Positions 38,471 through 48,630 of a stretch of 64,000 nt of DNA are shown one piece after another. The translations under genes and the position numbers were made by a program. Positions within the stretch are counted from its first letter, which is position 1. The number at the start of each line of letters is the position of its first letter. The DNA is from Enterobacter wuhouensis. Lineage in GTDB: Bacteria; Pseudomonadota; Gammaproteobacteria; Enterobacterales; Enterobacteriaceae. The DNA lies in assembly GCF_004331265.1 (NCBI RefSeq), contig NZ_SJOO01000002.1, positions 124,001 through 188,000 of the forward strand, in the 5' to 3' direction. The notes below the pieces were generated by a model that was not told the DNA's origin, made no database searches, and saw nothing but the letters and a program-made list of their open reading frames with translations.

Positions 38471-38552
38471 GATGCCCTCACCCTGGCCCTCTCCCACGGG
38501 GAGAGGGGACAAACACTAAAAACGGCAACCTCTGGTTGCCGTTTTGCTTTTA
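38471..38552 (+). repeat. Composite repeat, second copy
   Basis: Near-identical to 14446-14526: GATGCCCTCACCCT..., the CCCTCTCCC palindrome, then AAACACTAAAAACGGCAACC and GGTTGCCGTTTTGCTTTTA. The terminal hairpin with its T-run can terminate opgE. The two copies differ at only a few positions and are 24 kb apart. Confidence 0.8.
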
Positions 38553-38560
38553 CCTTCCAA

Positions 38561-38590
38561 AAAAAATCCGCCACATTGGGCGGATTTTTT
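38561..38590. terminator. Bidirectional terminator between opgE and ompX
   Basis: AAAAAATCCGCC-acattg-GGCGGATTTTTT, a perfect 12-bp palindrome with T-runs on both strands. Confidence 0.92.
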
Positions 38591-38608
38591 ACTGGCTCAC
38601 CGAAGTGA

Positions 38609-39127
38609 TTAGAAGCGGTAACCTACGCCTGCGATCCAGGTGCCAACGTCAACGTTGCGGATACGGCTCTGCTCATAGGAGAAGTCCAGAGCAACGTTTT
38701 CGATTGGGTTGAACTGCAGACCTGCGCCGTAGGAGAAGCCGTAGTCGCTGTTGCTTGCAGTACGGTTAGCAGATTCGTTTTCGGTCTGCTGGAATTTACC
38801 GTAGCCAACACCTACAACACCGTAGATGCTTGCCCAGTCGTTCAGACGGTAAGCTGGACCAGCAGTGATACCGTAGTACTGACCTTTGTTATAAGCACCG
38901 TTGTCGAAATTATCTTTTTCGGTGTAGGTGAAAGAACCGATCACGCCCAGCGGGTTGTTATCCTGCTCATAACGGTACTTCAGGTTGAAACCGTTAGCTT
39001 TGTTCATTACGCCCTGATAGTCGCTCTGTGCGTAACCACCGGTAACGGTAGAAGTCGCAGCTACAGCGGTACCTGCGGAAACAGCCAGAACAGCGGCCAG
39101 TGCTGAAAGACATGCAATTTTTTTCAT
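38609..39127 (-). CDS. ompX: Outer-membrane protein OmpX
   Basis: 172 aa from MKKIACLSALAAVLAVSAGTAVA; two extra upstream residues in the open frame were rejected. It forms an eight-stranded beta-barrel of the Ail/OmpX family. The mature protein begins ATSTVTGGYAQSD. The highly conserved GVIGSFTYTEKD, WASIYGVVGVGYGKFQ and DYGFSYGAGLQFNP segments are present, ending in the barrel-sorting GVGYRF. Loop 3 (ENESANRTASN) differs from E. coli, as expected for surface loops. Confidence 0.97.
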   Translation of the reverse strand: MKKIACLSALAAVLAVSAGTAVAATSTVTGGYAQSDYQGVMNKANGFNLKYRYEQDNNPLGVIGSFTYTEKDNFDNGAYNKGQYYGITAGPAYRLNDWASIYGVVGVGYGKFQQTENESANRTASNSDYGFSYGAGLQFNPIENVALDFSYEQSRIRNVDVGTWIAGVGYRF

Positions 39128-39480
39128 AACCACCTCAAATGTGCTTCAAGTAAATCCGTAAGTTTTAAATATATCAAAAAATCTTGTGAAACTCTTTGAG
39201 ATTCGTGATGTCTAATGAAGCCTTTCCTGTAACAGAACGTTTCCAGAATCAGCTATCTTATTCAAATCTCGCCCGTTTTTCACGTCTCAACGCTGATTTT
39301 GCGCGACCTCACCGTTACATTCATCCAGATTATTCCTAATCTTTTCGATGATAAATCCACCAGTGCCTGTCCATTTTACGGATTTCTCCTGGATTTTTTT
39401 CAACAGTAGCTCAACCGTAGCCGCTTATTTCATTTACACTGCGTTTTTTACTTCATTTGACAAAATTGACAGGAGAAAGG
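39128..39480. other. Divergent ompX/rhtA promoter region, no gene
   Basis: 353 bp of AT-rich DNA between the divergent ompX and rhtA starts. It must carry both promoters; no open frame with a ribosome site and no palindromic operator was convincing to me. Confidence 0.6.
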
Positions 39481-40368
39481 ATGCCTGGGTTATCCCGCAG
39501 GACGTCGGTCTGGATGCCGGTTGTCGTAATATTGATAGCGATGATGTCTATCCAAAGTGGCGCATCGCTGGCGAAATCGCTTTTCCCGCTGGTAGGCGCA
39601 CCCGGCGTTACGGCGTTGCGTATCGCGTTAGGCACTCTGATCCTCGTCGTCATTTTTAAGCCCTGGCGGCTGCGTTTCAAAAAAGAGCAGCGCTTGCCTC
39701 TCCTGTTCTACGGACTGGCGCTCGGCGGTATGAACTATATGTTCTATCTCTCCATTCAGACTATCCCCCTTGGGATCGCCGTTGCCCTCGAGTTCACGGG
39801 GCCGCTGGCGGTAGCCCTCTTTTCCTCCCGCCGGCCGGTTGACTTCATCTGGGTAATATTAGCCGTTCTCGGGCTTTGGTTCCTGCTGCCGCTGGGCCAG
39901 GACGTAACGCAGATAGATCTGACGGGTGCAGCGCTGGCGCTGGGCGCGGGTGCCTGCTGGGCCGTCTACATCCTCACCGGGCAGCGTGCCGGGGAAGAGC
40001 ACGGCCCGGCGACCGTTGCCCTTGGCTCGCTGATAGCCGCCATTATTTTTGTCCCGATCGGTATGGCGCAGGCCACGGAGTCCATCTGGCAGTGGTCCAT
40101 CCTCCCGGTTGGGCTGGCGGTTGCTGTACTCTCGACGGCGCTCCCCTATTCGCTGGAAATGATTGCCCTGACGCGTCTGCCCACGCGAATCTTCGGCACC
40201 CTGATGAGCATGGAACCCGCGCTGGCGGCCATCTCCGGAATGGTTTTCCTCGGCGAAACCCTCACCTTTACCCAGACGCTGGCGCTCTGTTCCATTATCG
40301 CCGCGTCAATGGGGTCGACGCTTACCATGCGCCCGGAGCCAAAAGTCCATAACGTGGACGTCAATTAA
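39481..40368 (+). CDS. rhtA: Threonine/homoserine exporter RhtA
   Basis: 295 aa, ten membrane segments, two EamA (DMT) domains. The start ATG at 39481 has AGGAGAAAGG just upstream; an upstream in-frame ATG was rejected. Conserved parts include SLFPLVGAPGVTALRIALGTLI, IPLGIAVALEFTGPLAVALFSSRRPVDF and ALTRLPTRIFGTLMSMEPALAA. It exports threonine, homoserine and amino-acid analogues across the inner membrane. It lies in its E. coli context between ompX and dps. Confidence 0.95.
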   Translation: MPGLSRRTSVWMPVVVILIAMMSIQSGASLAKSLFPLVGAPGVTALRIALGTLILVVIFKPWRLRFKKEQRLPLLFYGLALGGMNYMFYLSIQTIPLGIAVALEFTGPLAVALFSSRRPVDFIWVILAVLGLWFLLPLGQDVTQIDLTGAALALGAGACWAVYILTGQRAGEEHGPATVALGSLIAAIIFVPIGMAQATESIWQWSILPVGLAVAVLSTALPYSLEMIALTRLPTRIFGTLMSMEPALAAISGMVFLGETLTFTQTLALCSIIAASMGSTLTMRPEPKVHNVDVN

Positions 40369-40613
40369 TGGCGTATATTCTGCATGGCGTCACCGTCATG
40401 CAGAATAAAGTCTGGTGCCGTCGTTATTATAATTTCTGACATACTTTGTCATACTGCAGAAATATCCCCCCGAAACCAGGAATGCATATCAAATTAAGAT
40501 TGATCTGCATCAATTTTAAAATAATCACTATTAATCATGCACTTATAAACTCAACGTCCTTCTCGCTATTAAACCGATAGGCAGCGCCAAATCGCAGAGA
40601 AAAAATCAGGTGC

Positions 40614-40619
40614 TATACT
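40614..40619 (+). promoter_or_regulatory. dps -10 element
   Basis: TATACT within TGCTATACTTA, 47 bp before the dps ATG, agrees with the known enteric dps promoter used by both sigma-70 and sigma-S. The 298-bp upstream gap is AT-rich, as expected for a promoter bound by IHF, Fis and H-NS, but I could not fix those sites. Confidence 0.65.
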
Positions 40620-40630
40620 TAGTTCCGTAA

Positions 40631-41170
<540 letters not shown>

Positions 41171-41189
41171 TCCATACGGATTTCAAATC

Positions 41190-41215
41190 AAACCCTCGCG
41201 TCATGCGAGGGTTTT
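41190..41215 (+). terminator. Intrinsic terminator of dps
   Basis: AAACCCTCGC-gtcat-GCGAGGGTTTT: 10-bp stem with T-tail, about 20 bp after the dps stop. Confidence 0.85.
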
Positions 41216-41360
41216 GCACGTTTATGGTGCACACTTTTTGCCTCCACACCTGCAAAAGTGAACAAAATGTAATAATCACTTCACACAACCGTTAATAGAA
41301 GATTGTTTTTTCGTCTGAATTTGCGCTAAATAGCACCACGTCAAATGCCCTGAATGATGC

Positions 41361-41389
41361 GCACCAAAACGGTGCTCCAGTTTGGTGCA
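41361..41389 (+). promoter_or_regulatory. Tandem NtrC binding sites of glnH
   Basis: GCACC-aaaac-GGTGC (41361-41375) and the overlapping TGCTCC-agttt-GGTGCA (41373-41389) match the NtrC consensus TGCACC-N5-GGTGCA. They lie about 75-100 bp upstream of the probable sigma-54 promoter, the usual enhancer position. Confidence 0.75.
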
Positions 41390-41459
41390 TAACATCGCCA
41401 TTGCCACGATTATTGTGCAATGCGTGACGCACTCCCCTTTGCAAAACAAGAGCTTGTAA

Positions 41460-42275
<816 letters not shown>

Positions 42276-42301
42276 TCCAGCCTGAATTATCAGGTACTGT
42301 A

Positions 42302-42357
42302 ATGCCCGGTGGCGCTTGCGCCTACCGGGCCTACAATTTGAGTCAGCCCTCTGACTC
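42302..42357 (+). repeat. REP element and short hairpin between glnH and glnP
   Basis: A REP palindrome (GCCCGGTGGCGC...GCCTACCGGGC) at about 42304-42330 is followed by GAGTCAG-ccct-CTGACTC (42340-42357) with ATTTTAGTTTT after it. Both can stabilise the glnH message and reduce read-through into glnPQ. Confidence 0.7.
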
Positions 42358-42392
42358 ATTTTAGTTTTCACCACGGTATACAGGAATACATC

Positions 42393-43052
42393 ATGCAGTT
42401 TGACTGGAGCGCCATCTGGCCTGCCATTCCTCTCTTGCTTGAAGGCGCCAAAATGACCCTGTGGATTTCGGTCCTCGGTCTGGTTGGCGGGTTGATTATC
42501 GGCCTTGTCGCCGGTTTCGCCCGCACCTACGGCGGCTGGATTGCAAACCACATCGCACTGGTTTTCATCGAAGTGATCCGCGGTACGCCAATTGTCGTAC
42601 AGGTCATGTTCATCTACTTCGCCCTGCCAATGGCCTTCAACGATCTGCGCATTGACCCGTTCAGCGCCGCGGTCGTGACCATTATGATCAACTCCGGCGC
42701 GTACATTGCGGAAATCACCCGCGGCGCCGTACTGTCGATTCATAAAGGCTTCAGCGAAGCCGGGCTGGCCCTGGGGCTTTCCCGTCGCGAAACCATTCGC
42801 CACGTTATTCTGCCGCTGGCGCTGCGCCGCATGCTGCCGCCGCTGGGTAATCAGTGGATCATCAGCATTAAGGACACGTCGCTGTTCATCGTTATCGGCG
42901 TTGCTGAACTGACCCGTCAGGGCCAGGAGATCATTGCCGGCAACTTCCGCGCGCTCGAAATCTGGAGTGCGGTGGCCGTTGTTTACCTGATCATCACGCT
43001 GGTTCTGAGCTTTGTTCTGCGTCGTCTTGAAAGAAGGATGAAAATCCTGTGA
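42393..43052 (+). CDS. glnP: Glutamine ABC transporter permease GlnP
   Basis: 219 aa, five membrane segments of the His/Glu/Gln permease family. The start [24 protein letters not shown] is standard, and the EAA loop is [34 protein letters not shown] in two consecutive parts. It is 117 bp after glnH and overlaps glnQ by four bases. GlnP forms a homodimer in the inner membrane. Confidence 0.97.
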   Translation: MQFDWSAIWPAIPLLLEGAKMTLWISVLGLVGGLIIGLVAGFARTYGGWIANHIALVFIEVIRGTPIVVQVMFIYFALPMAFNDLRIDPFSAAVVTIMINSGAYIAEITRGAVLSIHKGFSEAGLALGLSRRETIRHVILPLALRRMLPPLGNQWIISIKDTSLFIVIGVAELTRQGQEIIAGNFRALEIWSAVAVVYLIITLVLSFVLRRLERRMKIL

Positions 43053-43771
43053 TTGAATTTAAAAACGTTTCCAAGCACTTTGGCCCAACCCAGGTGCTGC
43101 ACAATATTGATTTGAACGTCAGCCAAGGTGAAGTGGTGGTGATTATCGGGCCTTCCGGCTCCGGTAAATCGACCCTGCTGCGCTGCATCAACAAGCTGGA
43201 AGAGATCACCAGCGGCGATCTGATTGTCGATGGCCTGAAGGTCAACGACCCGAAGGTGGACGAACGTCTGATCCGTCAGGAAGCAGGCATGGTGTTCCAG
43301 CAGTTCTACCTGTTCCCGCACCTGACGGCGCTGGAAAACGTGATGTTCGGCCCGCTGCGCGTGCGCGGTGCCAACAAAGCGGCAGCGGAAACGCTGGCGA
43401 AAGATCTGCTGGCGAAGGTTGGCCTGGCGGAGCGTGCGCACCACTATCCGTCCGAGCTGTCGGGCGGTCAACAGCAGCGCGTGGCGATTGCCCGCGCGCT
43501 GGCAGTGAAGCCGAAGATGATGCTGTTTGATGAGCCTACGTCGGCACTCGACCCTGAACTGCGCCACGAAGTGCTGAAGGTGATGCAGGATCTGGCCGAA
43601 GAAGGGATGACGATGGTCATCGTGACCCACGAAATCGGCTTTGCCGAGAAGGTGGCTTCGCGTCTGATCTTCATCGACAAAGGGCGTATCGCCGAAGACG
43701 GCAATCCGCAGGAGCTGATCGCGAACCCGCCGAGCCAGCGCCTGCAGGAGTTCCTGCAGCACGTTTCCTGA
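43049..43771 (+). CDS. glnQ: Glutamine ABC transporter ATPase GlnQ
   Basis: 240 aa. The start is GTG, overlapping the glnP stop as GTGA, so translation is coupled. Walker [10 protein letters not shown]-loop [12 protein letters not shown], signature LSGGQQQR, Walker [16 protein letters not shown]-loop VTHEIG. It energises glutamine uptake through GlnP. Confidence 0.97.
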   Translation: MIEFKNVSKHFGPTQVLHNIDLNVSQGEVVVIIGPSGSGKSTLLRCINKLEEITSGDLIVDGLKVNDPKVDERLIRQEAGMVFQQFYLFPHLTALENVMFGPLRVRGANKAAAETLAKDLLAKVGLAERAHHYPSELSGGQQQRVAIARALAVKPKMMLFDEPTSALDPELRHEVLKVMQDLAEEGMTMVIVTHEIGFAEKVASRLIFIDKGRIAEDGNPQELIANPPSQRLQEFLQHVS

Positions 43772-43788
43772 TCCACAGTATTCAGCAG

Positions 43789-43811
43789 AGCCGGGCATGC
43801 CCGGCTTTTTT
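43789..43811 (+). terminator. Intrinsic terminator of glnHPQ
   Basis: AGCCGGGC-at-GCCCGGCT followed by TTTTT, 18 bp after the glnQ stop. Confidence 0.9.
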
Positions 43812-43895
43812 ACGCCAGATTGTTCCCAAAAATCCCCCTTAGCTCCCTGCCCTCTATACTTATCATTTTGTTGGACATTTTTACCGGAGGACGCC

Positions 43896-46109
43896 GTGCC
43901 GTGGATCCTGCTGCTGTTGCTTAGCCTGTTTAGTGCGCCATCGTTCGCCGTCGCGATCCCCGGCGTCACCACCGGAACCGCTGCGACGCAGGAGAGCGCC
44001 CCGCCTCAGGAGCCTGACGTTGAACAGAAAAAAGCCGCGTACAGCGCGCTGGCTGACGTTCTGGAAAACGACGCCTCGCGGCAGGAACTTATTGGCCAGC
44101 TGCGCAAAGTTGCCGCCACGCCGCCGCAGGAGCCCGTGCCGGCCATTACCCCGCCAGACGTGAAAGAGCAAAAAACGGTGCTGGAGAACGTGACCGACGT
44201 TAGCCGTCAGTATGGGGAAGCGCTCTCTTCTCGCTTCGCCCAGCTCTACCGCAACCTGATTGGTTCCCCGCACAAGCCGTTTAATCCACAGACGTTTTCC
44301 ACTGCCGCCACCCAGTTTTTAATGCTGGCGGGCGGAGTCTTTCTTTTTTACTGGCTGGTGCGCCTGTGTGCCTGGCCGCTGTATCGCAAAATGGGGCAAT
44401 GGGGCCGCAAAAAGAACCAGCAAAAAAGCAGCTGGCTTCACCTGCCCGCCATGATCGCGTCTGCCTTTATTATTGATTTACTCCTGCTGGCGCTCACGCT
44501 GTTTATCGGCCAGCTGCTGGCCGACCGGCTCAATGCGGGCAACAAAACCATCGCCTTCCAGCAGGGGCTGTTTCTGAACGCCTTCGCGCTGATCGAGTTC
44601 TTTAAGGCGCTGCTGCGGGTCATCTTTTGCCCGCGCGTGCCCGAGCTTCGCCCCTTCAACATCAAAGATGAAAGCGCGAAATACTGGGCGCTGCGCCTGA
44701 GCGTGCTTAGCGGCCTGATAGGCTACGGCCTGCTGGTCGCGGTGCCGATTATTTCAAACCAGGTGAACGTCCAGTTTGGCGCACTGGCAAACGTGCTGAT
44801 CATGCTCTGTATTACCGTCTGGGCGCTGTATCTGATTTTCCATAACAAAAAAGCGATCACCGAAAGTCTGCTTCACCTGGCCGATCGCTCTCTCTCCTTC
44901 TTCAGCCTGTTTATCCGCGCCTTCGCGCTGGTGTGGCACTGGCTGGCAAGCGCGTACTTTATCGTGCTGTGCTTTTTCTCGCTGTTCGATCCGGGCAACA
45001 GCCTGAAGTTTATGATGGGGGCGACGTTTAAAAGCCTGGCCATCATTGGCGTTGCGGCCTTTGCGTCCGGCCTGCTCTCTCGCTGGATCTCGAAAACCAT
45101 CACGCTGTCGCCGCAGGTGCAGCGTAACTACCCGGAACTGCAAAAGCGGGTCAACGGCTGGATGTCGGTATCGCTGAAGGTGGCGCGTATTCTGACCGTC
45201 TGCGTGGCGATCATGCTGCTGCTGAACGCCTGGAGCCTGTTTGATTTCTGGAACTGGCTGCACAACGGCGCGGGGGAGAAAACCGTTGACGTGTTAATCC
45301 GCATCGCGCTGATCCTGTTCTTCTCCGCTGTCGGCTGGACGCTGCTGGCGAGCCTTATCGAGAACCGGCTGGTGTCCGATATTCACGGCAGGCCGCTGCC
45401 GAGCGCCCGCGCCCGCACGCTGTTAACCCTGTTCCGCAACGCGCTGGCGGTGATCATCAGCACCATTACCATCATGATTGTGCTCTCGGAAATCGGCGTG
45501 AATATCGCCCCGCTGCTGGCGGGTGCGGGTGCGCTGGGGCTGGCCATTTCCTTCGGTTCGCAAACGCTGGTGAAAGATATTATTACAGGCGTTTTTATTC
45601 AGTTTGAGAACGGCATGAATACGGGCGATCTGGTCACCATTGGGCCGTTAACCGGCACGGTTGAGCGGATGTCCATTCGTTCGGTCGGCGTGCGTCAGGA
45701 TACCGGGGCCTATCACATCATTCCGTGGTCATCGATTACCACCTTCGCCAACTTTGTGCGCGGGATTGGCTCGGTAGTGGCGAATTACGATGTCGATCGC
45801 CATGAGGATGCCGATAAAGCGAAACAGGCGCTGCGGGATGCGGTAGAAGAGCTGATGCAGATGGAAGATATCCGCGGTCTGGTGATTGGCGAACCGTCGT
45901 TTGCCGGGATTGTCGGACTGACGAACACGGCGTTTACCCTGCGCGTGTCGTTCACTACCCAGCCGCTGAAGCAGTGGACGGTGCGCTTTGCGCTCGACAG
46001 CATGGTCAAAAAACACTTTGACCTGGCGGATGTGCGTATGCCGGTGCAGACGTATCAGGTGCTGCCTTCGCCGACCGCACAGCTTCCCCCGCAGGAGCCA
46101 ACCTTATAG
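43896..46109 (+). CDS. ybiO: Mechanosensitive channel YbiO (MscS-like)
   Basis: 737 aa from the GTG at 43896, which has GGAGG five bases upstream; the frame stays open to 43797, but that part overlaps the glnQ terminator. Signal peptide (PWILLLLLSLFSAPSFAVA) is followed by a periplasmic N-domain, about ten membrane segments, and the C-terminal MscS core. The pore helix region reads LLAGAGALGLAISFGSQTLVKDIITGVFI, followed by the beta domain (TGTVERMSIRSVGVRQDTG). E. coli YbiO gives MscM-like conductance and is linked to osmotic stress. Confidence 0.94.
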   Translation: MPWILLLLLSLFSAPSFAVAIPGVTTGTAATQESAPPQEPDVEQKKAAYSALADVLENDASRQELIGQLRKVAATPPQEPVPAITPPDVKEQKTVLENVTDVSRQYGEALSSRFAQLYRNLIGSPHKPFNPQTFSTAATQFLMLAGGVFLFYWLVRLCAWPLYRKMGQWGRKKNQQKSSWLHLPAMIASAFIIDLLLLALTLFIGQLLADRLNAGNKTIAFQQGLFLNAFALIEFFKALLRVIFCPRVPELRPFNIKDESAKYWALRLSVLSGLIGYGLLVAVPIISNQVNVQFGALANVLIMLCITVWALYLIFHNKKAITESLLHLADRSLSFFSLFIRAFALVWHWLASAYFIVLCFFSLFDPGNSLKFMMGATFKSLAIIGVAAFASGLLSRWISKTITLSPQVQRNYPELQKRVNGWMSVSLKVARILTVCVAIMLLLNAWSLFDFWNWLHNGAGEKTVDVLIRIALILFFSAVGWTLLASLIENRLVSDIHGRPLPSARARTLLTLFRNALAVIISTITIMIVLSEIGVNIAPLLAGAGALGLAISFGSQTLVKDIITGVFIQFENGMNTGDLVTIGPLTGTVERMSIRSVGVRQDTGAYHIIPWSSITTFANFVRGIGSVVANYDVDRHEDADKAKQALRDAVEELMQMEDIRGLVIGEPSFAGIVGLTNTAFTLRVSFTTQPLKQWTVRFALDSMVKKHFDLADVRMPVQTYQVLPSPTAQLPPQEPTL

Positions 46110-46112
46110 CGC

Positions 46113-46148
46113 GGATGCCGGGTGGCGGCTTCGCCTTACCCGGCCTAC
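46113..46148. repeat. REP element between ybiO and rlmF
   Basis: GCCGGGTGGCGGCTTCGCC...TTACCCGGCCTACGA, the standard REP palindrome, lies between the convergent ybiO and rlmF ends. Confidence 0.85.
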
Positions 46149-46157
46149 GACGGAGTG

Positions 46158-47069
46158 CTATTTGCGACGTTTGTTGTTTTCCATAAACGACCAGGCAATA
46201 AAGCGGCTCTGCTTCTGCCCCTGCGCCATCTCTTTTTTCACCACCTTCACCGCGCCGGCCTCGGTTAGCGCACGGTAGAGCGGCGGAAGGTTATCGCCGC
46301 GCGAAACCAGCGTGGTGAACCATTTCACCTGACGGCCAAACTGTTTGCTTTCCGCAATCATACGCAGGATAAACGCCACCTCACCGCCCTCGCACCACAG
46401 CTCCTGCTGCTGGCCACCGAAGTTCAACGCAGCATCCTCAGCCTGACCCAGGTTACGGCGCTTGCGCTCGCTGCCCTCGCGGGCCGCGGCGGCTGAATCA
46501 TGGAACGGCGGGTTGCACAGGGTGGCATCGTATTGTTCATTTTTATGGATAATGCCGTTGAAGATCGAACCTGCATCTTTCTGACGACGCAGGCGGATTG
46601 CCCGGCTTAAGCCCGGATTTCCGTTTATAATCGCCTGCGCGCTGGAGAATGCCTCTGCGCCGATTTCACTCCCGGTGAAGCGCCACTGGTATTCATGAGC
46701 GCCAATCAGGGGGTAAATCAGGTTTGCCCCGGTACCGATATCCAGAATGGTGGCCTGCTGCGGAACGACGCCCTCATTACCTTCTGCAAGCAGATCGGCA
46801 AGATGATGGACGTAATCTGCGCGGCCAGGAACGGGCGGACAGAGAAAACCTTCCGGGATATCCCAGTTCGCCACGCCGTAATAGTGGGCAAGCAGCGCTT
46901 TGTTCAGCATTTTAACCGCCAGCGGGTCAGCGAAGTTGACCGAAGGTTCACCGGCGGGCGTCTGTACAATGAAGCCCTGTAACTGCGGGCAGCTCTGGCA
47001 CAGCGCGTTCATGTCGTAGCGGCTGCGGTGGCGATTTCGTGGGTGCAATCCCGGCTTTTGGGAAGTCAT
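46158..47069 (-). CDS. rlmF: 23S rRNA (adenine1618-N6)-methyltransferase RlmF
   Basis: 303 aa from [18 protein letters not shown], with AGGAG upstream of the ATG at 47069; 24 extra upstream residues were rejected. SAM-binding [16 protein letters not shown] and catalytic NPPF ([12 protein letters not shown]) place it with N6-adenine methyltransferases. [17 protein letters not shown] and [13 protein letters not shown] also match E. coli YbiN. It methylates A1618 of 23S rRNA. Confidence 0.96.
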   Translation of the reverse strand: MTSQKPGLHPRNRHRSRYDMNALCQSCPQLQGFIVQTPAGEPSVNFADPLAVKMLNKALLAHYYGVANWDIPEGFLCPPVPGRADYVHHLADLLAEGNEGVVPQQATILDIGTGANLIYPLIGAHEYQWRFTGSEIGAEAFSSAQAIINGNPGLSRAIRLRRQKDAGSIFNGIIHKNEQYDATLCNPPFHDSAAAAREGSERKRRNLGQAEDAALNFGGQQQELWCEGGEVAFILRMIAESKQFGRQVKWFTTLVSRGDNLPPLYRALTEAGAVKVVKKEMAQGQKQSRFIAWSFMENNKRRK

Positions 47070-47274
47070 GGCGTTCTCCTTTAAACAGCGGCGTAAGATA
47101 CCCTTTGCAGACCCAACGGTAAATAACTGTGTGCGGTACACAAAAACACGCCATAAATCAGTAGCCTTTATGTCTATGATCTGTCAGCAAATCGTCAATT
47201 TATATCGTTCAAAAAATAAGCAGATCATCATCAAATATTTGCGCTAAATCACACTCGCGGGGCTTCTAAACTTA

Positions 47275-47299
47275 AGGGGAATCACCTGTTGTTTCCCCT
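47275..47299 (+). promoter_or_regulatory. Leader hairpin abutting the mcbA ribosome-binding site
   Basis: AGGGGAA-(11 nt)-TTCCCCT. The 3' arm ends one base before the GAGG Shine-Dalgarno of mcbA. The position suggests that folding could influence initiation, or stabilise the 5' end. Confidence 0.45.
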
Positions 47300-47311
47300 G
47301 AGGATGTGATT

Positions 47312-47578
47312 ATGAAAAACTACCTGCCCCTTGTTGTAATCGCCAGCGCGCTGGCCACGGCGTCCTTCTCTGCCTGGTCAGTTCAGTCCCTGACCGAAAA
47401 TAATGATACCAGTCAGCTGCAGGCTGCGGGTACGGTCTCGGTAAGCCGGGCGAGTAACCTTGACGACCTCCAGGATAAGCTGGCTGAAAAAGCCCGCCAG
47501 GAGGGTGCTAAAGGCTTCGTGGTGAACTCCGCTGGCGGAGATAACCATATGTACGGCACAGCCACCATCTATAAATAA
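47312..47578 (+). CDS. mcbA: McbA-like periplasmic protein (YhcN/BhsA family)
   Basis: 88 aa from the ATG at 47312 with GAGG eight bases upstream; an in-frame GTG two codons earlier is less likely. A signal peptide is followed by the conserved domain LQAAGTVSVSRASNLDDLQDKL...GAKGFVVNSAGGDNHMYGTATIYK. E. coli McbA (YbiM) affects biofilm and colanic-acid production and is a DUF1471 protein. It lies in the E. coli order rlmF-mcbA-ybiI-ybiJ, except that ybiI comes before ybiJ here on the same strand. Confidence 0.9.
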   Translation: MKNYLPLVVIASALATASFSAWSVQSLTENNDTSQLQAAGTVSVSRASNLDDLQDKLAEKARQEGAKGFVVNSAGGDNHMYGTATIYK

Positions 47579-47596
47579 CCGCTCATACACGCCCAC

Positions 47597-47630
47597 AACT
47601 GCATCCGCACAGCGGATGCAGTTTCTCTTT
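47597..47630 (+). terminator. Intrinsic terminator of mcbA
   Basis: AACTGCATCCGC-aca-GCGGATGCAGTT, a perfect 12-bp stem, followed by TCTCTTTT. Confidence 0.85.
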
Positions 47631-47699
47631 TCCGCGCCTTGACTGTACGATTTTTAACCCCATATTCATACAATGCGCTTAACACAAACAGGAGGACGT

Positions 47700-47966
47700 A
47701 TGGCTTCCGGCTGGGCGAAAGACGACGCCGTTAATGAACAGATCAACAGTACGATTGAAGATGCGGTTGCCCGCGCGCGCGGTGAAATTCCGCGCGGCGA
47801 AAGTTTGCATGAATGTGAGGAATGCGGCGATCCGATCCCCGAGGCGCGTCGTAAGGCCATTCCTGGCGTGCGGTTATGCATAACCTGTCAGCAGAATAAA
47901 GATTCAAAAAATGCTTCACATTCGGGATATAATCGCAGAGGATCGAAAGACAGCCAGTTACGTTGA
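47700..47966 (+). CDS. ybiI: DksA/TraR-type zinc-finger protein YbiI
   Basis: 88 aa from the ATG at 47700 (AGGAGG upstream); nine earlier residues were rejected. A four-cysteine zinc finger CEEC...CITC sits between an acidic, helical N-terminus (KDDAVNEQINSTIEDAVARARGEIPRGES) and a basic tail (YNRRGSKDSQLR). The family is DksA/TraR-like, but the protein is too short to reach RNA polymerase as DksA does. Its function is not established. Confidence 0.92.
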   Translation: MASGWAKDDAVNEQINSTIEDAVARARGEIPRGESLHECEECGDPIPEARRKAIPGVRLCITCQQNKDSKNASHSGYNRRGSKDSQLR

Positions 47967-48187
47967 CTTTCCTTTACCTAAAATCACCGCGCAAGCGGTT
48001 TCCTTTACGCTCACGATTTTCGGAACTGCACGTAGCAAAATGTGCGCTCGATCGCTGCTCTGTAAAGCGAAGCGACAAGAAGTGTCAATTGCCGTTCCGA
48101 ATTTATTAATAATCAATAAGTTATTTGTCATTCAATTTTTTTGAGCAACCACGTCAATTCTCTTCGATTTTATCTCTCGCAAAAAAA

Positions 48188-48203
48188 CGTGATACTTATC
48201 ACA
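48188..48203 (+). promoter_or_regulatory. CRP-like site upstream of ybiJ
   Basis: CGTGA-tactta-TCACA differs from the TGTGA-N6-TCACA CRP consensus at one base. It lies 48 bp before the ybiJ start, which is inside the usual leader, so it might repress or the promoter may be further downstream. The other bases of the 285-bp gap show no recognised feature. Confidence 0.45.
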
Positions 48204-48251
48204 TCGACGGAACATCGTCCCCTTAACAGAATAACCTGCGAGAGATTAACC

Positions 48252-48512
48252 ATGAAAACCATTAAATATGCTGTTGCTGCTGTTGCCCTGTCCGCTCTGT
48301 CCTTTGGCGCATTCGCCGCGGAAGCGGTCTCTTCTACTCAGGCACAGAACATGAATAAAATCGGTGTGGTGAGTGCAGAAGGCGCAACCACGCTGGACGG
48401 TCTGGAAGCAAAACTGGCTGAGAAAGCGGCTGCAGCAGGCGCAAGCGGATACACCATTACCTCCGCGAACGCCAATAACAAACTGAGCGGCACTGCGGTT
48501 ATCTACAAATAA
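48252..48512 (+). CDS. ybiJ: YbiJ, DUF1471 periplasmic protein
   Basis: 86 aa from MKTIKYAVAAVALSALSFGAFAAEAVSS, a signal peptide ending near FAA. The mature domain NMNKIGVVSAEGATTLDGLEAKLAEKA...GASGYTITSANANNKLSGTAVIYK belongs to the same YhcN/BhsA/McbA family as the mcbA product. It is a small periplasmic stress-related protein of unknown detailed role. The frame is open upstream to 48141, but the extra part has no signal-like start. Confidence 0.92.
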   Translation: MKTIKYAVAAVALSALSFGAFAAEAVSSTQAQNMNKIGVVSAEGATTLDGLEAKLAEKAAAAGASGYTITSANANNKLSGTAVIYK

Positions 48513-48598
48513 TCGACTGAATGAATGTACTACCCTCACCATACCCTCTGGTGAGATGCTCCAACCCTCATTGACCCTGTTGTTGTTACCCTTTGTTT

Positions 48599-48628
48599 GC
48601 CCGTCCGCCACTGGACGGGCTTTTTTTT
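48599..48628 (+). terminator. Intrinsic terminator of ybiJ
   Basis: GCCCGTCC-gccact-GGACGGGC followed by eight T residues. It ends three bases before the ybiB stop codon of the opposite strand. Confidence 0.9.
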
Positions 48629-48630
48629 GC

